This document shows positions 7,555 to 14,683 of a stretch of DNA of 20,879 bases, one piece after another. Under the pieces are notes generated by a model. That model made no database searches and was not told the DNA's origin. It saw only the letters and a program-made list of their open reading frames with translations. Position 1 is the stretch's first letter. Every line of letters starts with the position of its first letter. The stretch lies in the NCBI GenBank assembly GCA_018702715.1, contig JABIYQ010000191.1:1-20879 (forward strand), in the 5' to 3' direction. This stretch comes from Desulfobacula sp. (GTDB lineage Bacteria; Desulfobacterota; Desulfobacteria; Desulfobacterales; Desulfobacteraceae). Made by a program: the position numbers and the translations under genes.

Positions 7555-8340
7555 TTAATCAAACAATATTTCATCTAAATAGTTCTTGTCAGTACGAGTA
7601 AAGGGGATGGGTCCTTCAGGCTCGCCATTGATAAATTGTTTCACCCTTAAATCCTTACTGTTTTTTATTTCTTCTGCGGTTCCTTCCGCTATAATATCAC
7701 CATAAAAAAGGATAATGATATTATCTGCTATCCTGAAACAGGATTTGATATCATGGGAAACCACAATTGATGTAATATTCAACGTCTGGTTAAGATCCTT
7801 GATAAGCTTGTCAATCACACCTGTTGAGATTGGATCAAGACCGGATGTGGGCTCATCATAAAATATAATTTCAGGGTCCATCACTATAGCACGGGCTAAC
7901 CCCACCCGCTTGGTCATCCCACCGGATAACTGGGAGGGCATCAAGTTTTCAGTTCCTCTTAATCCCACCATTTCAAGTTTCATAGTCACAATTGTTTTAA
8001 TGATATTATCAGCAATTTTTGTATGTTCGCGTAGAGGGAAGGCTATGTTTTCAAAAATATTCAGGTAGTTAAAAAGGGCAGAGCCCTGAAAAAGCATGCC
8101 CATTTTTTTTCTGGCCTCATATAATTTTTTTCTCCCCAGGCGTGTTAAGTCCACCCCGTTAAAATAGACAGAACCCGAATCCGGCTTTTCCAATCCAGTT
8201 AACTGTCTTAACAAAGAGGTTTTTCCCGACCCGCTCCCGCCAAGAATAACGGTGATTTTCCCTTTTTTGAAATGACAATTTAAATGATTAGAAACCGTAA
8301 GGCTACCATATTTTTTTACAAGATTTTCTACTTTAATCAT
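7555..8340 (-). CDS. mlaF: MlaF-family ABC transporter ATPase
   Basis: ATP-binding subunit that powers MlaE/MlaD lipid movement. Visible motifs are Walker A GGSGSGKT (34-41), Q-loop Gln85 in LFQGSALF, signature LSGGM (138-142), Walker B IIFYDEPTSGLDP (158-170) and the switch His in VVSHD. The FQGSALFNYLNIFENIAFPL stretch is typical of the Mla/Ttg2A subfamily. It is the first gene of the leftward run, so the mla promoter should lie in 8341-8558. The 261-residue length is normal. Confidence 0.96.
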   Translation of the reverse strand: MIKVENLVKKYGSLTVSNHLNCHFKKGKITVILGGSGSGKTSLLRQLTGLEKPDSGSVYFNGVDLTRLGRKKLYEARKKMGMLFQGSALFNYLNIFENIAFPLREHTKIADNIIKTIVTMKLEMVGLRGTENLMPSQLSGGMTKRVGLARAIVMDPEIIFYDEPTSGLDPISTGVIDKLIKDLNQTLNITSIVVSHDIKSCFRIADNIIILFYGDIIAEGTAEEIKNSKDLRVKQFINGEPEGPIPFTRTDKNYLDEILFD

Positions 8341-8618
8341 ATTTTTTGTTTGTCACCTGTCTAATTAATACCAGCTGAAAACCACCCATTTTTCAGATTA
8401 CAGCCTTTGACTCAAATTTTATCGTCAAAATACTTAATGAATTATTCTTAATTTAAATTACCACCTGCTTTACGCTTGAATCGAATAGGAGCATATGCTT
8501 CCCCAAGATTTCATTTTTTCTATCAGGTATTATTTATAGATAACTTACCATCATTGGTGTGTCAACGATAATCACAAGGATTGACAAATCTGACACGCCT
8601 TTATATAGGAATATGATT
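8341..8618. other. Divergent intergenic region between mlaF and the RsbU-type phosphatase gene
   Basis: This AT-rich segment must hold the start signals for the leftward mla run and the rightward phosphatase-kinase genes. I see no strong sigma-70 promoter on either strand. A small inverted repeat TTTGAC ... GTCAAA (8406-8411 and 8424-8429) could be an operator, but arms this short occur by chance. No RNA gene is visible. Confidence 0.4.
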
Positions 8619-9941
8619 ATGGCTATAAATAAAAACATACCAGAATCTATGCCCACAGAACTTCCATCCGATCTTAAGTCCTGTATTAGTAAGGTTGAAC
8701 GACTGTCAACCTGTATTGAAATTGCCAATTTGATCAACTCGGAACTTGCCATTGGAAAGCTGCTTTCCAGTGTTATGAATACAACAAAAAACACCTTTGT
8801 TGCTGATGCAGTCAGTTTGCTTTTAATTGATGATAAAACCGGAGATCTGACCTTCCAGATTGCACTGGGTGAAGTTGGAGATGAAATCAAGGAAATCTTT
8901 CGATTAAAAAAAGGACAAGGTATTGCTGGAACAGTCGCTCATACAGGCATACCCATCAACCTTGAAGATGTTTATCAGCACCCCAAATTTTCTCCAGAAT
9001 ATGATAAGAAAACAAATTATAAGACCCGGGCTATGCTCTGTGTTCCACTTAAAGTTCATGGGGTAATTATCGGCGTCATACAAGTGATTAATAAATTAAG
9101 CAAACCATTTGTTTTTTCCCAAGAGGAACTTGAAATGCTGATTACCATCAGCAGCAGTGTGGCCGTTGCCATCGACACGGCTAAAATGCATAAAATTATT
9201 CTGCAAAGAGAAACTCTTGAAAGAGATTTAAAACTTGCCAAGGAGGTTCAGGAAAGTTTTCTACCAAAAGAACTACCCCGGGATGAAATCTACAAATTTG
9301 ACGCGCTGAATCAACCTGCCCTTGAAATCGGCGGTGATTTTTATAATTTTTTCAAGCTGCCGGAAAACAAACTGGGAATTGTTCTGGGAGATGTTTCCGG
9401 CAAAGGAATCTCTGCTTCTCTTTTTATGGCAAGGCTGACAAGCGACCTACAATACTATACCCTTTTACATCCCGAACCCAGAGCGCTTTTAACCCAGATA
9501 AACAAAATTTTATGTGAACGGGCAAAAAGAGGTATGTTTGTTACCCTGGTTTACATTCTTTTAGATACTGCACAAAACCAAATAAAAATTGCCAATGCAG
9601 GTCATATGCCACCCATTTATTCTGATGATGAATCTACTCATCTTTTGGGTCATGATAGTAAAAAAGGACTGCCGCTTGGCATTATACCAGATGTTGAATA
9701 TGAACAGGAAATATTTGAACTTAAAAAAAATTCCAGCGTTACCATTTATACAGACGGTGTTATTGAAGCAAAAAACTATAAAGGTGAACTATTTGATATA
9801 AAAAGACTTATAAACGTGATTGAAACACAGTCATGTGATCCTGAATTGATTGTCAAGGCGATTATAAACGCTGTGGACAAATTCACTTTAACAGAAGGCC
9901 GAAGTGATGATTTGACCCTGCTTGCTTTTAGTCGAAATTAA
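8619..9941 (+). CDS. GAF-domain PP2C-type phosphatase (RsbU/SpoIIE family)
   Basis: Probable serine phosphatase that dephosphorylates an RsbV-type STAS protein in a partner-switching pathway. The ATG at 8619 is preceded by AGGA eight bases upstream; upstream in-frame GTG 8559 and ATG 8613 are less well placed. A GAF sensor domain covers about residues 25-190, a short helical linker LERDLKLAKEVQESFLP follows, then the PP2C domain. Metal-binding acidic residues are present: GGDF (Asp240), GDVSGKG (Asp258), YTDG (Asp379) and DDLT (430-431). The GAF ligand is unknown. There is no membrane segment, so it should sense a cytoplasmic signal. The kinase gene follows 33 bases downstream. Confidence 0.93.
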   Translation: MAINKNIPESMPTELPSDLKSCISKVERLSTCIEIANLINSELAIGKLLSSVMNTTKNTFVADAVSLLLIDDKTGDLTFQIALGEVGDEIKEIFRLKKGQGIAGTVAHTGIPINLEDVYQHPKFSPEYDKKTNYKTRAMLCVPLKVHGVIIGVIQVINKLSKPFVFSQEELEMLITISSSVAVAIDTAKMHKIILQRETLERDLKLAKEVQESFLPKELPRDEIYKFDALNQPALEIGGDFYNFFKLPENKLGIVLGDVSGKGISASLFMARLTSDLQYYTLLHPEPRALLTQINKILCERAKRGMFVTLVYILLDTAQNQIKIANAGHMPPIYSDDESTHLLGHDSKKGLPLGIIPDVEYEQEIFELKKNSSVTIYTDGVIEAKNYKGELFDIKRLINVIETQSCDPELIVKAIINAVDKFTLTEGRSDDLTLLAFSRN

Positions 9942-9974
9942 TATTTATCAATAACTACAAAGCGTATACAATTT

Positions 9975-10394
9975 ATGCAATTGAAACCCGTTCATTTAAG
10001 CATAGTATCTCATCCGGAAAACCTGAAAAGCATTAGAAAAATTTTGAAAGATATTATGTCTAAGACAAGTCTATCTAAGGAGGATTCCGGTTGTGTTATT
10101 CTCGCGGTTGACGAAGCCTGCTCCAATATTATCAGACATGGTTACAAAAATGATTATAAGCAAAAAATCGATCTGACAATTAAACTTAAGACAAATCTTC
10201 TCACCATCTCTATTCTTGATAATGGTATCCGGTTTGACAAAGATTCCATCAAAGATAGGGATATCGATGAAATCAAACCAGGTGGGCTTGGTATTTATAT
10301 TATAACCCAGGTGATGGACCAGGTTGAATACATACGCACATCAGATGGTTTTAATAAAATTAAAATGGTAAAAAATTTTAAAATTGAAAAATAA
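9975..10394 (+). CDS. RsbW-type serine kinase / anti-sigma factor (HATPase_c_2)
   Basis: Small GHKL ATPase of 139 residues, the expected size for RsbW/SpoIIAB relatives. The N box has Glu47 and Asn51 in AVDEACSNIIRHGY, the G1 box is LDNG (Asp82, Gly84) and the G2 box is GGLGIYI (103-109). Such proteins phosphorylate an STAS antagonist and bind a sigma factor or another target in turn. It is placed directly after the RsbU-type phosphatase, forming a kinase-phosphatase pair. The only STAS gene in the window is in the divergent mla operon. No sigma factor gene is nearby, so the final output is not visible. Confidence 0.92.
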   Translation: MQLKPVHLSIVSHPENLKSIRKILKDIMSKTSLSKEDSGCVILAVDEACSNIIRHGYKNDYKQKIDLTIKLKTNLLTISILDNGIRFDKDSIKDRDIDEIKPGGLGIYIITQVMDQVEYIRTSDGFNKIKMVKNFKIEK

Positions 10395-10420
10395 TCTGCT
10401 ATTAAAAAGGATGTATCATT

Positions 10421-11200
10421 ATGAAATTTGAAAAAGTTATTATTGAATCAAACAAAAATCATGTCGCAACCCTGACTTTAAACCGACCTGAAAGTATGAA
10501 CACCTTTAGCAGCCAGATGGCATCAGAATTGAATAAAGCACTTATTGATCTGGATTCAGACCCTTTGGTTCGGGTCATTCTTTTAAAAGGAGCCGGCCGA
10601 GCATTTTGTGCTGGAATTGACGTAACAGAGCTTTCCGGTAAAACTGCCATTGAATATCGCGAATGGATAGGGAGAATGGAACAACCCCTTGTTACTATTT
10701 CAAAGCTGAAAAAACCTGTTATTGCTCAACTACAGGGGGTCGCCGCCGCAAACGGAATGGGCTTGATAGCCGCAGCAGATCTGGTCATTGCTGCTGATAA
10801 TTCACGCATGGGACTTACCGCGATCAATGTGGGTCTCAATTGTGTTGGTCCTGTTATCCCTGTTGCCAGATGTGTTGGCCGTAAAAAGGCATTGGAGCTA
10901 TTACTTTATGGAAAGTTAATAAAAGCTCCCGAAGCACTCTCTCTTGGTTTGATAAATAAAATTGTCCCAAAAGAAGACTTGGATTCCCTGGCCCTTCAAT
11001 GGGCCAAAGAACTGGCCCAAAAAAGCCCGATAGCAGTGCAAATTGCAAAAACTGCATTTTATAATTCCGAAGATATGAACTATGAAGCGCAATTTGCATA
11101 TATGAATGAAGCCTTTGCCAGGCTTTGTACCACTGATGATGCAAAAGAAGGCGTTAATGCATTTTTTGAAAAGCGGCCACCGGTCTGGCTGGAGAAATAG
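10421..11200 (+). CDS. Enoyl-CoA hydratase/isomerase family protein (ECHDC3-like)
   Basis: Crotonase-fold protein of 259 residues. The first oxyanion-hole segment AFCAGIDVTEL and the second, GVAAANGMGLIAAADLVIA, are present. At the positions of the two catalytic glutamates of standard hydratases I see Gly (in GMGLIAA) and Ala (in LTAINVGL), so simple hydration by the usual mechanism is doubtful. The INVGL segment, the AKTAFY segment and the end EGVNAFFEKRPPVW resemble the ECHDC3 branch, whose reaction is not well defined. AAGGA lies nine bases before the ATG. It follows the kinase by 26 bases and may be in the same transcript, although its functional relation to it is unclear. Confidence 0.85.
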   Translation: MKFEKVIIESNKNHVATLTLNRPESMNTFSSQMASELNKALIDLDSDPLVRVILLKGAGRAFCAGIDVTELSGKTAIEYREWIGRMEQPLVTISKLKKPVIAQLQGVAAANGMGLIAAADLVIAADNSRMGLTAINVGLNCVGPVIPVARCVGRKKALELLLYGKLIKAPEALSLGLINKIVPKEDLDSLALQWAKELAQKSPIAVQIAKTAFYNSEDMNYEAQFAYMNEAFARLCTTDDAKEGVNAFFEKRPPVWLEK

Positions 11201-11219
11201 TATCACCCAAAATATCTTA

Positions 11220-12065
11220 CTATTTGTCGATCATCTTGCTTGTGGTAAACACCCTTTTGTTTGGCAACAATATAAATTTACCACCATATGGATCATCTGG
11301 AATCCTATCAATAAACCCTTTTTTGACAAGATCAAAAAGATCAGTGGGAAGACTCTTGTTTAATTTCTCATACTTGTCTACTTGTTTTTCAAGATTTTCT
11401 AAAATAATGAGGGTTTCCAACCGTTTTTGAAGTGGTATCACCGAACTTGAGGCATGAGTGCTTTTTAACAAATCCATCAAAAAAACTATGGCTGGGCCAT
11501 AGTTATTCTGATACACAGAAAGCCTTGTTGCCAGAGCAGGTAGATATTCTGGACTGCCCGGAAGTTTTGAAGCTTCCATCAAGTATTTGGAGCCATTTTC
11601 ATTGTCCTGTAAAAAATAAAAATAATTAAACCCCAGATAATAGGGAACCTTAAAATCCCAAGTTCTATATTTTTTGGCCTTTAGAAGCAATTTGTTTGCC
11701 AGATCAATTTCCTTAAAATCCCAGGCAAGAACCATATCAGCCATCAGATAGGCATCCCAGAACCATGGATCAAGATCAGTAATAATATCTGCTGCCTGAT
11801 AGATAAAGTCTGCCTGATTTTGCTTAAATTTTTCCTTTTTAATTATTTTATCCCCAAGAAGCGTAGACAATTTTAAAAAAAGAAAATCAGACACAATTCC
11901 TTTAAATTCCAAAGATACCAGACCGGTCACTTTAGAAGGAACAAAATAATTAATAGGGTTTGTATTTAATAGTCTTTTTCTGTGTTCAATAAAGTTTTGC
12001 TGAAAAACAATAAGCCCTCCAATCAGCAAAATTATCAAGCATATCTTTTGTCCGGTCTTTTTCAC
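11220..12065 (-). CDS. Membrane-anchored helical-repeat (TPR-like) protein with a GspG-like C-terminal motif
   Basis: 281 residues with one N-terminal membrane helix (about 7-25) and then a periplasmic-facing body. The middle (about 80-215) is made of aromatic-rich helical pairs such as DPWFWDAYLMADMVL and WDFKVPYYLGFNYFYFLQD, consistent with TPR-like repeats. The last 47 residues (LPTDLFDLVKKGFIDRIPDDPYGGKF...) resemble the C-terminal part of GspG-type pseudopilins. It begins with GTG at 12065, overlapping the ABC permease stop by 4 bases (GTGA). It is probably an accessory part of the ABC exporter. Its exact function is unknown. Confidence 0.75.
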   Translation of the reverse strand: MKKTGQKICLIILLIGGLIVFQQNFIEHRKRLLNTNPINYFVPSKVTGLVSLEFKGIVSDFLFLKLSTLLGDKIIKKEKFKQNQADFIYQAADIITDLDPWFWDAYLMADMVLAWDFKEIDLANKLLLKAKKYRTWDFKVPYYLGFNYFYFLQDNENGSKYLMEASKLPGSPEYLPALATRLSVYQNNYGPAIVFLMDLLKSTHASSSVIPLQKRLETLIILENLEKQVDKYEKLNKSLPTDLFDLVKKGFIDRIPDDPYGGKFILLPNKRVFTTSKMIDK

Positions 12066-12883
12066 ATCAACTCTCGTTTGTTAAAAATCAAAGTCGCTGC
12101 AAAAATTAAAATGGTACTATAAAACGCACTGTAAAAAGTGATCCCCATCATATAGCTGTTCGAAACAATGATGGCATGTGATGCTTGAACCTTTAAGTCA
12201 AATGCTGACAAATTGGGCAAGATATATTGGGCAATACCGATCAATTTTTCAACACCTCCTGACAAAGCCATTTCTTCGGCACCGCTGGTTTTTAAAAACA
12301 TCACCACCTCTTCAATGGTCTGGCCGGCAATGTATGTGGATATGCTAAATAATAGGGTAAGGAATGAACTTGTGGTAATGGTAGAAAAAAAAATTACAAT
12401 TGCATTTAATAAAAAAAACATCAATAAAGATGCATAAACCGCTTTGTAAAACTCCATCCATGAAAATCTTTGAAACCACACTGCATATTGTGATTTTATA
12501 AGTAAAATGTTTATGCTGCTGCAGACAGTTAATATGAAAAAAGCGGCCGTAATTATCAACATAATTCCCAAATATTTTCCCCAAATATACTGAGATCTTG
12601 AAAATGGTTTTGATAACACACAATATATGGTGTGTTTGTCGATATCCATTGATAAAAGATTTATGGAGACAAAAAAAGTTAATAAAAGCCCTGCCAGCCC
12701 AATGGCTGACAGGTTGATATCAACGGCCACTTTGTGCAGGTCTCTCATAAAAAAATTAACAACAATAAAAGAGGCGCACATCATTAAGAGTGCAAACAAA
12801 CCAATACCCAGAATTGCTCTTTCTCTGGCACCTTCCTTAAATGTTAACTTCATTAAAGAGAGCATTTTTAATATCATATTCAT
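12062..12883 (-). CDS. ABC-2-type transporter permease
   Basis: 273 residues with about six hydrophobic helices; the segments around 20-45, 58-80, 105-128, 150-178 and 248-268 are clear. The arrangement of a long N-terminal amphipathic stretch (MLSLMKLTFKEGARER) and the central motif DIDKHTIYCVLSKPFSRSQYIWGKYLG is typical of ABC-2 permeases. The ATG overlaps the ATPase stop as ATGA, and the downstream helical-repeat gene overlaps in turn, so the three are translationally coupled. Export is more likely than import because no binding protein is encoded nearby. The substrate is not evident. Confidence 0.87.
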   Translation of the reverse strand: MNMILKMLSLMKLTFKEGARERAILGIGLFALLMMCASFIVVNFFMRDLHKVAVDINLSAIGLAGLLLTFFVSINLLSMDIDKHTIYCVLSKPFSRSQYIWGKYLGIMLIITAAFFILTVCSSINILLIKSQYAVWFQRFSWMEFYKAVYASLLMFFLLNAIVIFFSTITTSSFLTLLFSISTYIAGQTIEEVVMFLKTSGAEEMALSGGVEKLIGIAQYILPNLSAFDLKVQASHAIIVSNSYMMGITFYSAFYSTILIFAATLIFNKRELM

Positions 12884-13605
12884 TTGCCTTGTATTATATT
12901 TAAAAATATTTCTTCCATTGAATTGGCAACAATTTCATCACTTCTGAAAATTTTTTTCAAACGTCCTTTATCCATGACAGCAACTCTGTCACAGATTCTC
13001 TCAACATCATTTAAAATGTGTGAACAAAATAAAATTGTTTTACCCTGTTCTTTAAGACTTTTGATTAAATCAATTACCATTTTCCTACCCGGCGGATCCA
13101 GCCCGGACATGGGTTCGTCTAAAATTACAATTTCGGGATGATGTACAAGTGCAAAACAAATTCCTGCCCGTTGCGTCATCCCTTTGGAAAAAGTCCTTAA
13201 TTTATGTTTCCTTACATCATGCAAATCAACAATATTCAAAAGATGATCAATCTGTTTTTCAGCAATATGTTTTTGGATTCCTGATGCTGCTGCGCTGAAT
13301 TGTAAAAGTTCCAGTACAGAAAGGTTGTCATAAAAATATGGATTTTCCGGAAGATAGCCCATTTTAAGACGTGAGTTTGGGTCAGAAGGCTTTTTATCAC
13401 AAACTAATATTTCTCCATGATCCGGTCGGATGAACCCCTGAATCATTTTAATAATGGTGCTTTTTCCTGCTCCGTTTACCCCTATTACCCCGAATATTTC
13501 CCCTTGATTGATGTTCAGAGAAACATCGTTAACCGCAATTATTTTTTTCCTTTTAAAATCAGACCGATAGGATTTGGAGATATTCTTTAATATTATCTTT
13601 GCCAT
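12880..13605 (-). CDS. ABC transporter ATPase (ABC-2 exporter type)
   Basis: 241 residues with Walker A GVNGAGKST (42-50), signature FSKGM (139-143), Walker B IVILDEPMSGLDP (159-171) and switch region FCSHI. GYLPENPYFYDNLSVLELL after the Q-loop is typical of CcmA/DRA-type exporters. It is the first gene of a three-gene unit and starts about 30 bases beyond the terminator of the pilA transcript. In Geobacter sulfurreducens an ABC exporter locus (xap) also lies just downstream of pilA and its partner, from memory; the shared order suggests a link to pilus or surface polysaccharide function, but this is inference. Confidence 0.93.
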   Translation of the reverse strand: MAKIILKNISKSYRSDFKRKKIIAVNDVSLNINQGEIFGVIGVNGAGKSTIIKMIQGFIRPDHGEILVCDKKPSDPNSRLKMGYLPENPYFYDNLSVLELLQFSAAASGIQKHIAEKQIDHLLNIVDLHDVRKHKLRTFSKGMTQRAGICFALVHHPEIVILDEPMSGLDPPGRKMVIDLIKSLKEQGKTILFCSHILNDVERICDRVAVMDKGRLKKIFRSDEIVANSMEEIFLNIIQGK

Positions 13606-13629
13606 TGGAACGATCTCTACCTGGTTTAA

Positions 13630-13676
13630 AAATAATTAAGAGCAGGCCTTCAATCAATTGAAAACCTGCTCTTAAG
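13630..13676 (-). terminator. Rho-independent terminator after the pilA - PilA-C unit
   Basis: An 11-base-pair stem (13636-13646 with 13665-13675, TTAAGAGCAGG and complement) continues, after a two-base mismatch, in a 6-base inner stem (TTCAAT/ATTGAA). On the minus strand it is followed by TTATTTTT. It lies just after the stop at 13707 and before the ABC ATPase gene, so it should end the pilA transcript and insulate it from the exporter genes. Confidence 0.85.
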
Positions 13677-13706
13677 TTTATATTCTATGGATACAGACAA
13701 ATGAAT

Positions 13707-14087
13707 TTATGACCCTGTTCCACCCCTTGCAGCAAATCCAGTGAGAGTTGATCCGGCTGTTCCGCTTGTAACATCGGTTACATCATTGGTTGTCGCTTGC
13801 ACTTTTTGATATACCACAGCACTTCCTGAAATAAGAGAATATTCTATTCCGGTTGAGGTTGTTGTTTTGGAGCTTGCTCCAATAACCGTATATGCTGTTG
13901 CTGATGTAACAGCGGACATGACAGTGCTTGGAGATGGTGTAAATGTCAAATCCGCTCTTGATGAGGAGGAACTGGTTAAAGTGACTGTGGCCCCACCTGT
14001 TGATGTATCAGCAGTGAGTGCATAGGCACCGCTGGAAAAAAGTATTATCATGAAAAGACTCATTATGATGATTGTATATTTTTTCAT
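13707..14087 (-). CDS. Small secreted Ser/Thr-rich protein, PilA-C/Spc-like partner of PilA
   Basis: 126 residues with a clear Sec signal peptide (hydrophobic to about residue 20, cleavage after AYA). The mature protein is Ser/Thr/Ala-rich, has no cysteine and is probably all beta: LTFTPSPSTVMSAV, TAYTVIGASSK, GIEYSLISGSAVVYQKV. AGGAGA lies six bases before the ATG. It is 54 bases after pilA on the same strand with no terminator between them, and a strong terminator follows it. In Geobacter the gene right after the short pilA encodes a small secreted protein described as a short-pilin chaperone (Spc) or PilA-C, completing the truncated pilin. Position, size, signal peptide and composition fit that role; assignment is by synteny, not by a visible signature. 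Confidence 0.7.
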   Translation of the reverse strand: MKKYTIIIMSLFMIILFSSGAYALTADTSTGGATVTLTSSSSSRADLTFTPSPSTVMSAVTSATAYTVIGASSKTTTSTGIEYSLISGSAVVYQKVQATTNDVTDVTSGTAGSTLTGFAARGGTGS

Positions 14088-14141
14088 TTTGATCTCCTGT
14101 ATTTATTGGTTTTCAATGGTAGTGATTAAAGCCTTGCATTA

Positions 14142-14360
14142 TCAATTAGGATAGGATTCCCATTCAGCATAATAGGCTTCAAGATCTGTTTTAAGATTCC
14201 TGGTATCACTTAATGCAGCTGAGTTAAATGCTTTTGCACGGTATTTAGTGAACTGTGGGATAGCAATCGCTGCCAGAATACCGATAATTGCAATAACAAT
14301 CATGAGTTCAATAAGTGTAAAGCCTTTCTGATTTCTTTTCTTTCTTAACCAATTAAACAT
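14142..14360 (-). CDS. pilA: Type IV major pilin PilA, short Geobacter-type
   Basis: 72-residue prepilin starting at the ATG at 14360, five bases after GGAGG. A positively charged 13-residue leader ends at KG, and cleavage before FTLIELMIVI leaves a 59-residue mature protein. The N-terminal helix IAIIGILAAIAIPQF is canonical, with Glu5. It stops right after the helix (end WESYPN), so it has no globular head, as in Geobacter PilA. Aromatic residues in the mature chain are F1, F24, Y27, F32, Y50, Y51, W54 and Y57. A sigma-54-type promoter lies about 100 bases upstream, and the PilA-C-like gene is downstream. It should be the main pilus subunit, processed by a prepilin peptidase encoded elsewhere. 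Confidence 0.95.
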   Translation of the reverse strand: MFNWLRKKRNQKGFTLIELMIVIAIIGILAAIAIPQFTKYRAKAFNSAALSDTRNLKTDLEAYYAEWESYPN

Positions 14361-14473
14361 GCTTACCTCCATTTTTGTTGATTAAATTATTCCTTAATTC
14401 GTTTAAAAACCGTCTTTTGCTAATCTTTTTTATTCAATTCCTTATTTTAATCATTGTTCTTGTCACTATTTAA

Positions 14474-14489
14474 TTCAAAAAGGATGCCA
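14474..14489 (-). promoter_or_regulatory. Sigma-54 (-24/-12) promoter for pilA
   Basis: On the minus strand the site reads TGGCATCCTTTTTGAA, against the consensus TGGCACG-N4-TTGCW. The invariant GG and the following G are separated by exactly 10 bases; the only clear mismatch is GA for GC at -12. The predicted start is near 14463, giving a leader of about 100 bases before pilA. It shares TGGCATCCTTTTTG with the site at 16138. PilR with sigma-54 driving pilA is well known in other bacteria. Confidence 0.7.
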
Positions 14490-14538
14490 CACATAGAAAA
14501 AATAAAAAAAAACCTGGAACGCTTTGATATATCTATTT

Positions 14539-14572
14539 GTTTTATGGATTTAAAAAATACGATCCATAAAAC
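14539..14572. repeat. Perfect inverted repeat, candidate enhancer-binding site for pilA
   Basis: Arms GTTTTATGGAT (14539-14549) and ATCCATAAAAC (14562-14572) are exact complements around a 12-base spacer. The centre lies about 93 bases upstream of the predicted pilA transcription start, in the usual range for a sigma-54 activator such as PilR. It lacks a U-tract on the minus strand, so it is a poor terminator for the gene upstream. Function as an activator site is inference. Confidence 0.5.
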
Positions 14573-14596
14573 CATGGCAAAAAGATTCAATTAGAA

Positions 14597-14627
14597 ACAA
14601 TTTTTGAAAACTTTTACCAAAAATTGT
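14597..14627. repeat. Second perfect inverted repeat upstream of pilA
   Basis: Arms ACAATTTTTG (14597-14606) and CAAAAATTGT (14618-14627) with an 11-base spacer. It is AT-rich, so thermodynamically weak, and lies about 55 bases after the end of the ligase-like gene. It may be a weak terminator for that gene or a second upstream site for pilA control; the sequence does not decide. Confidence 0.4.
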
Positions 14628-14683
14628 CAAAAACGAACCAAACACTAAAGAAAAAAAAAGATCTGTTTAGTTTTTTTTAATTT

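Larger units (their letters stand above)
14373..14683. other. Intergenic region upstream of pilA
   Basis: This 311-base AT-rich gap holds the pilA leader, the sigma-54 site and, further upstream, two perfect inverted repeats (14539-14572 and 14597-14627). It is also the end of the ligase-like gene transcript. I see no open frame with a start site and no RNA gene in it. The poly-A/T run next to 14650-14690 may help end the ligase transcript. Confidence 0.5.

Noticed and set aside
8581..8607. TTGACA followed by TATATA upstream of the phosphatase gene, like a sigma-70 promoter.
   Set aside because: The spacer is 15 bases and the start point would fall within a few bases of the ATG at 8619, leaving no room for the ribosome binding site that defines that start.
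8534..8890. Minus-strand open frame of 118 codons overlapping the start of the phosphatase gene.
   Set aside because: It is the reverse complement of a well-supported GAF-domain coding region and has no start signal.
11195..11225. Eight-base inverted repeat AAATAGTA ... TACTATTT spanning the convergent stops of the hydratase-like and helical-repeat genes.
   Set aside because: The stem is almost all A/T with a 15-base loop and no U-tract, so a working bidirectional terminator is doubtful; the match may come from two TAG stop codons facing each other.
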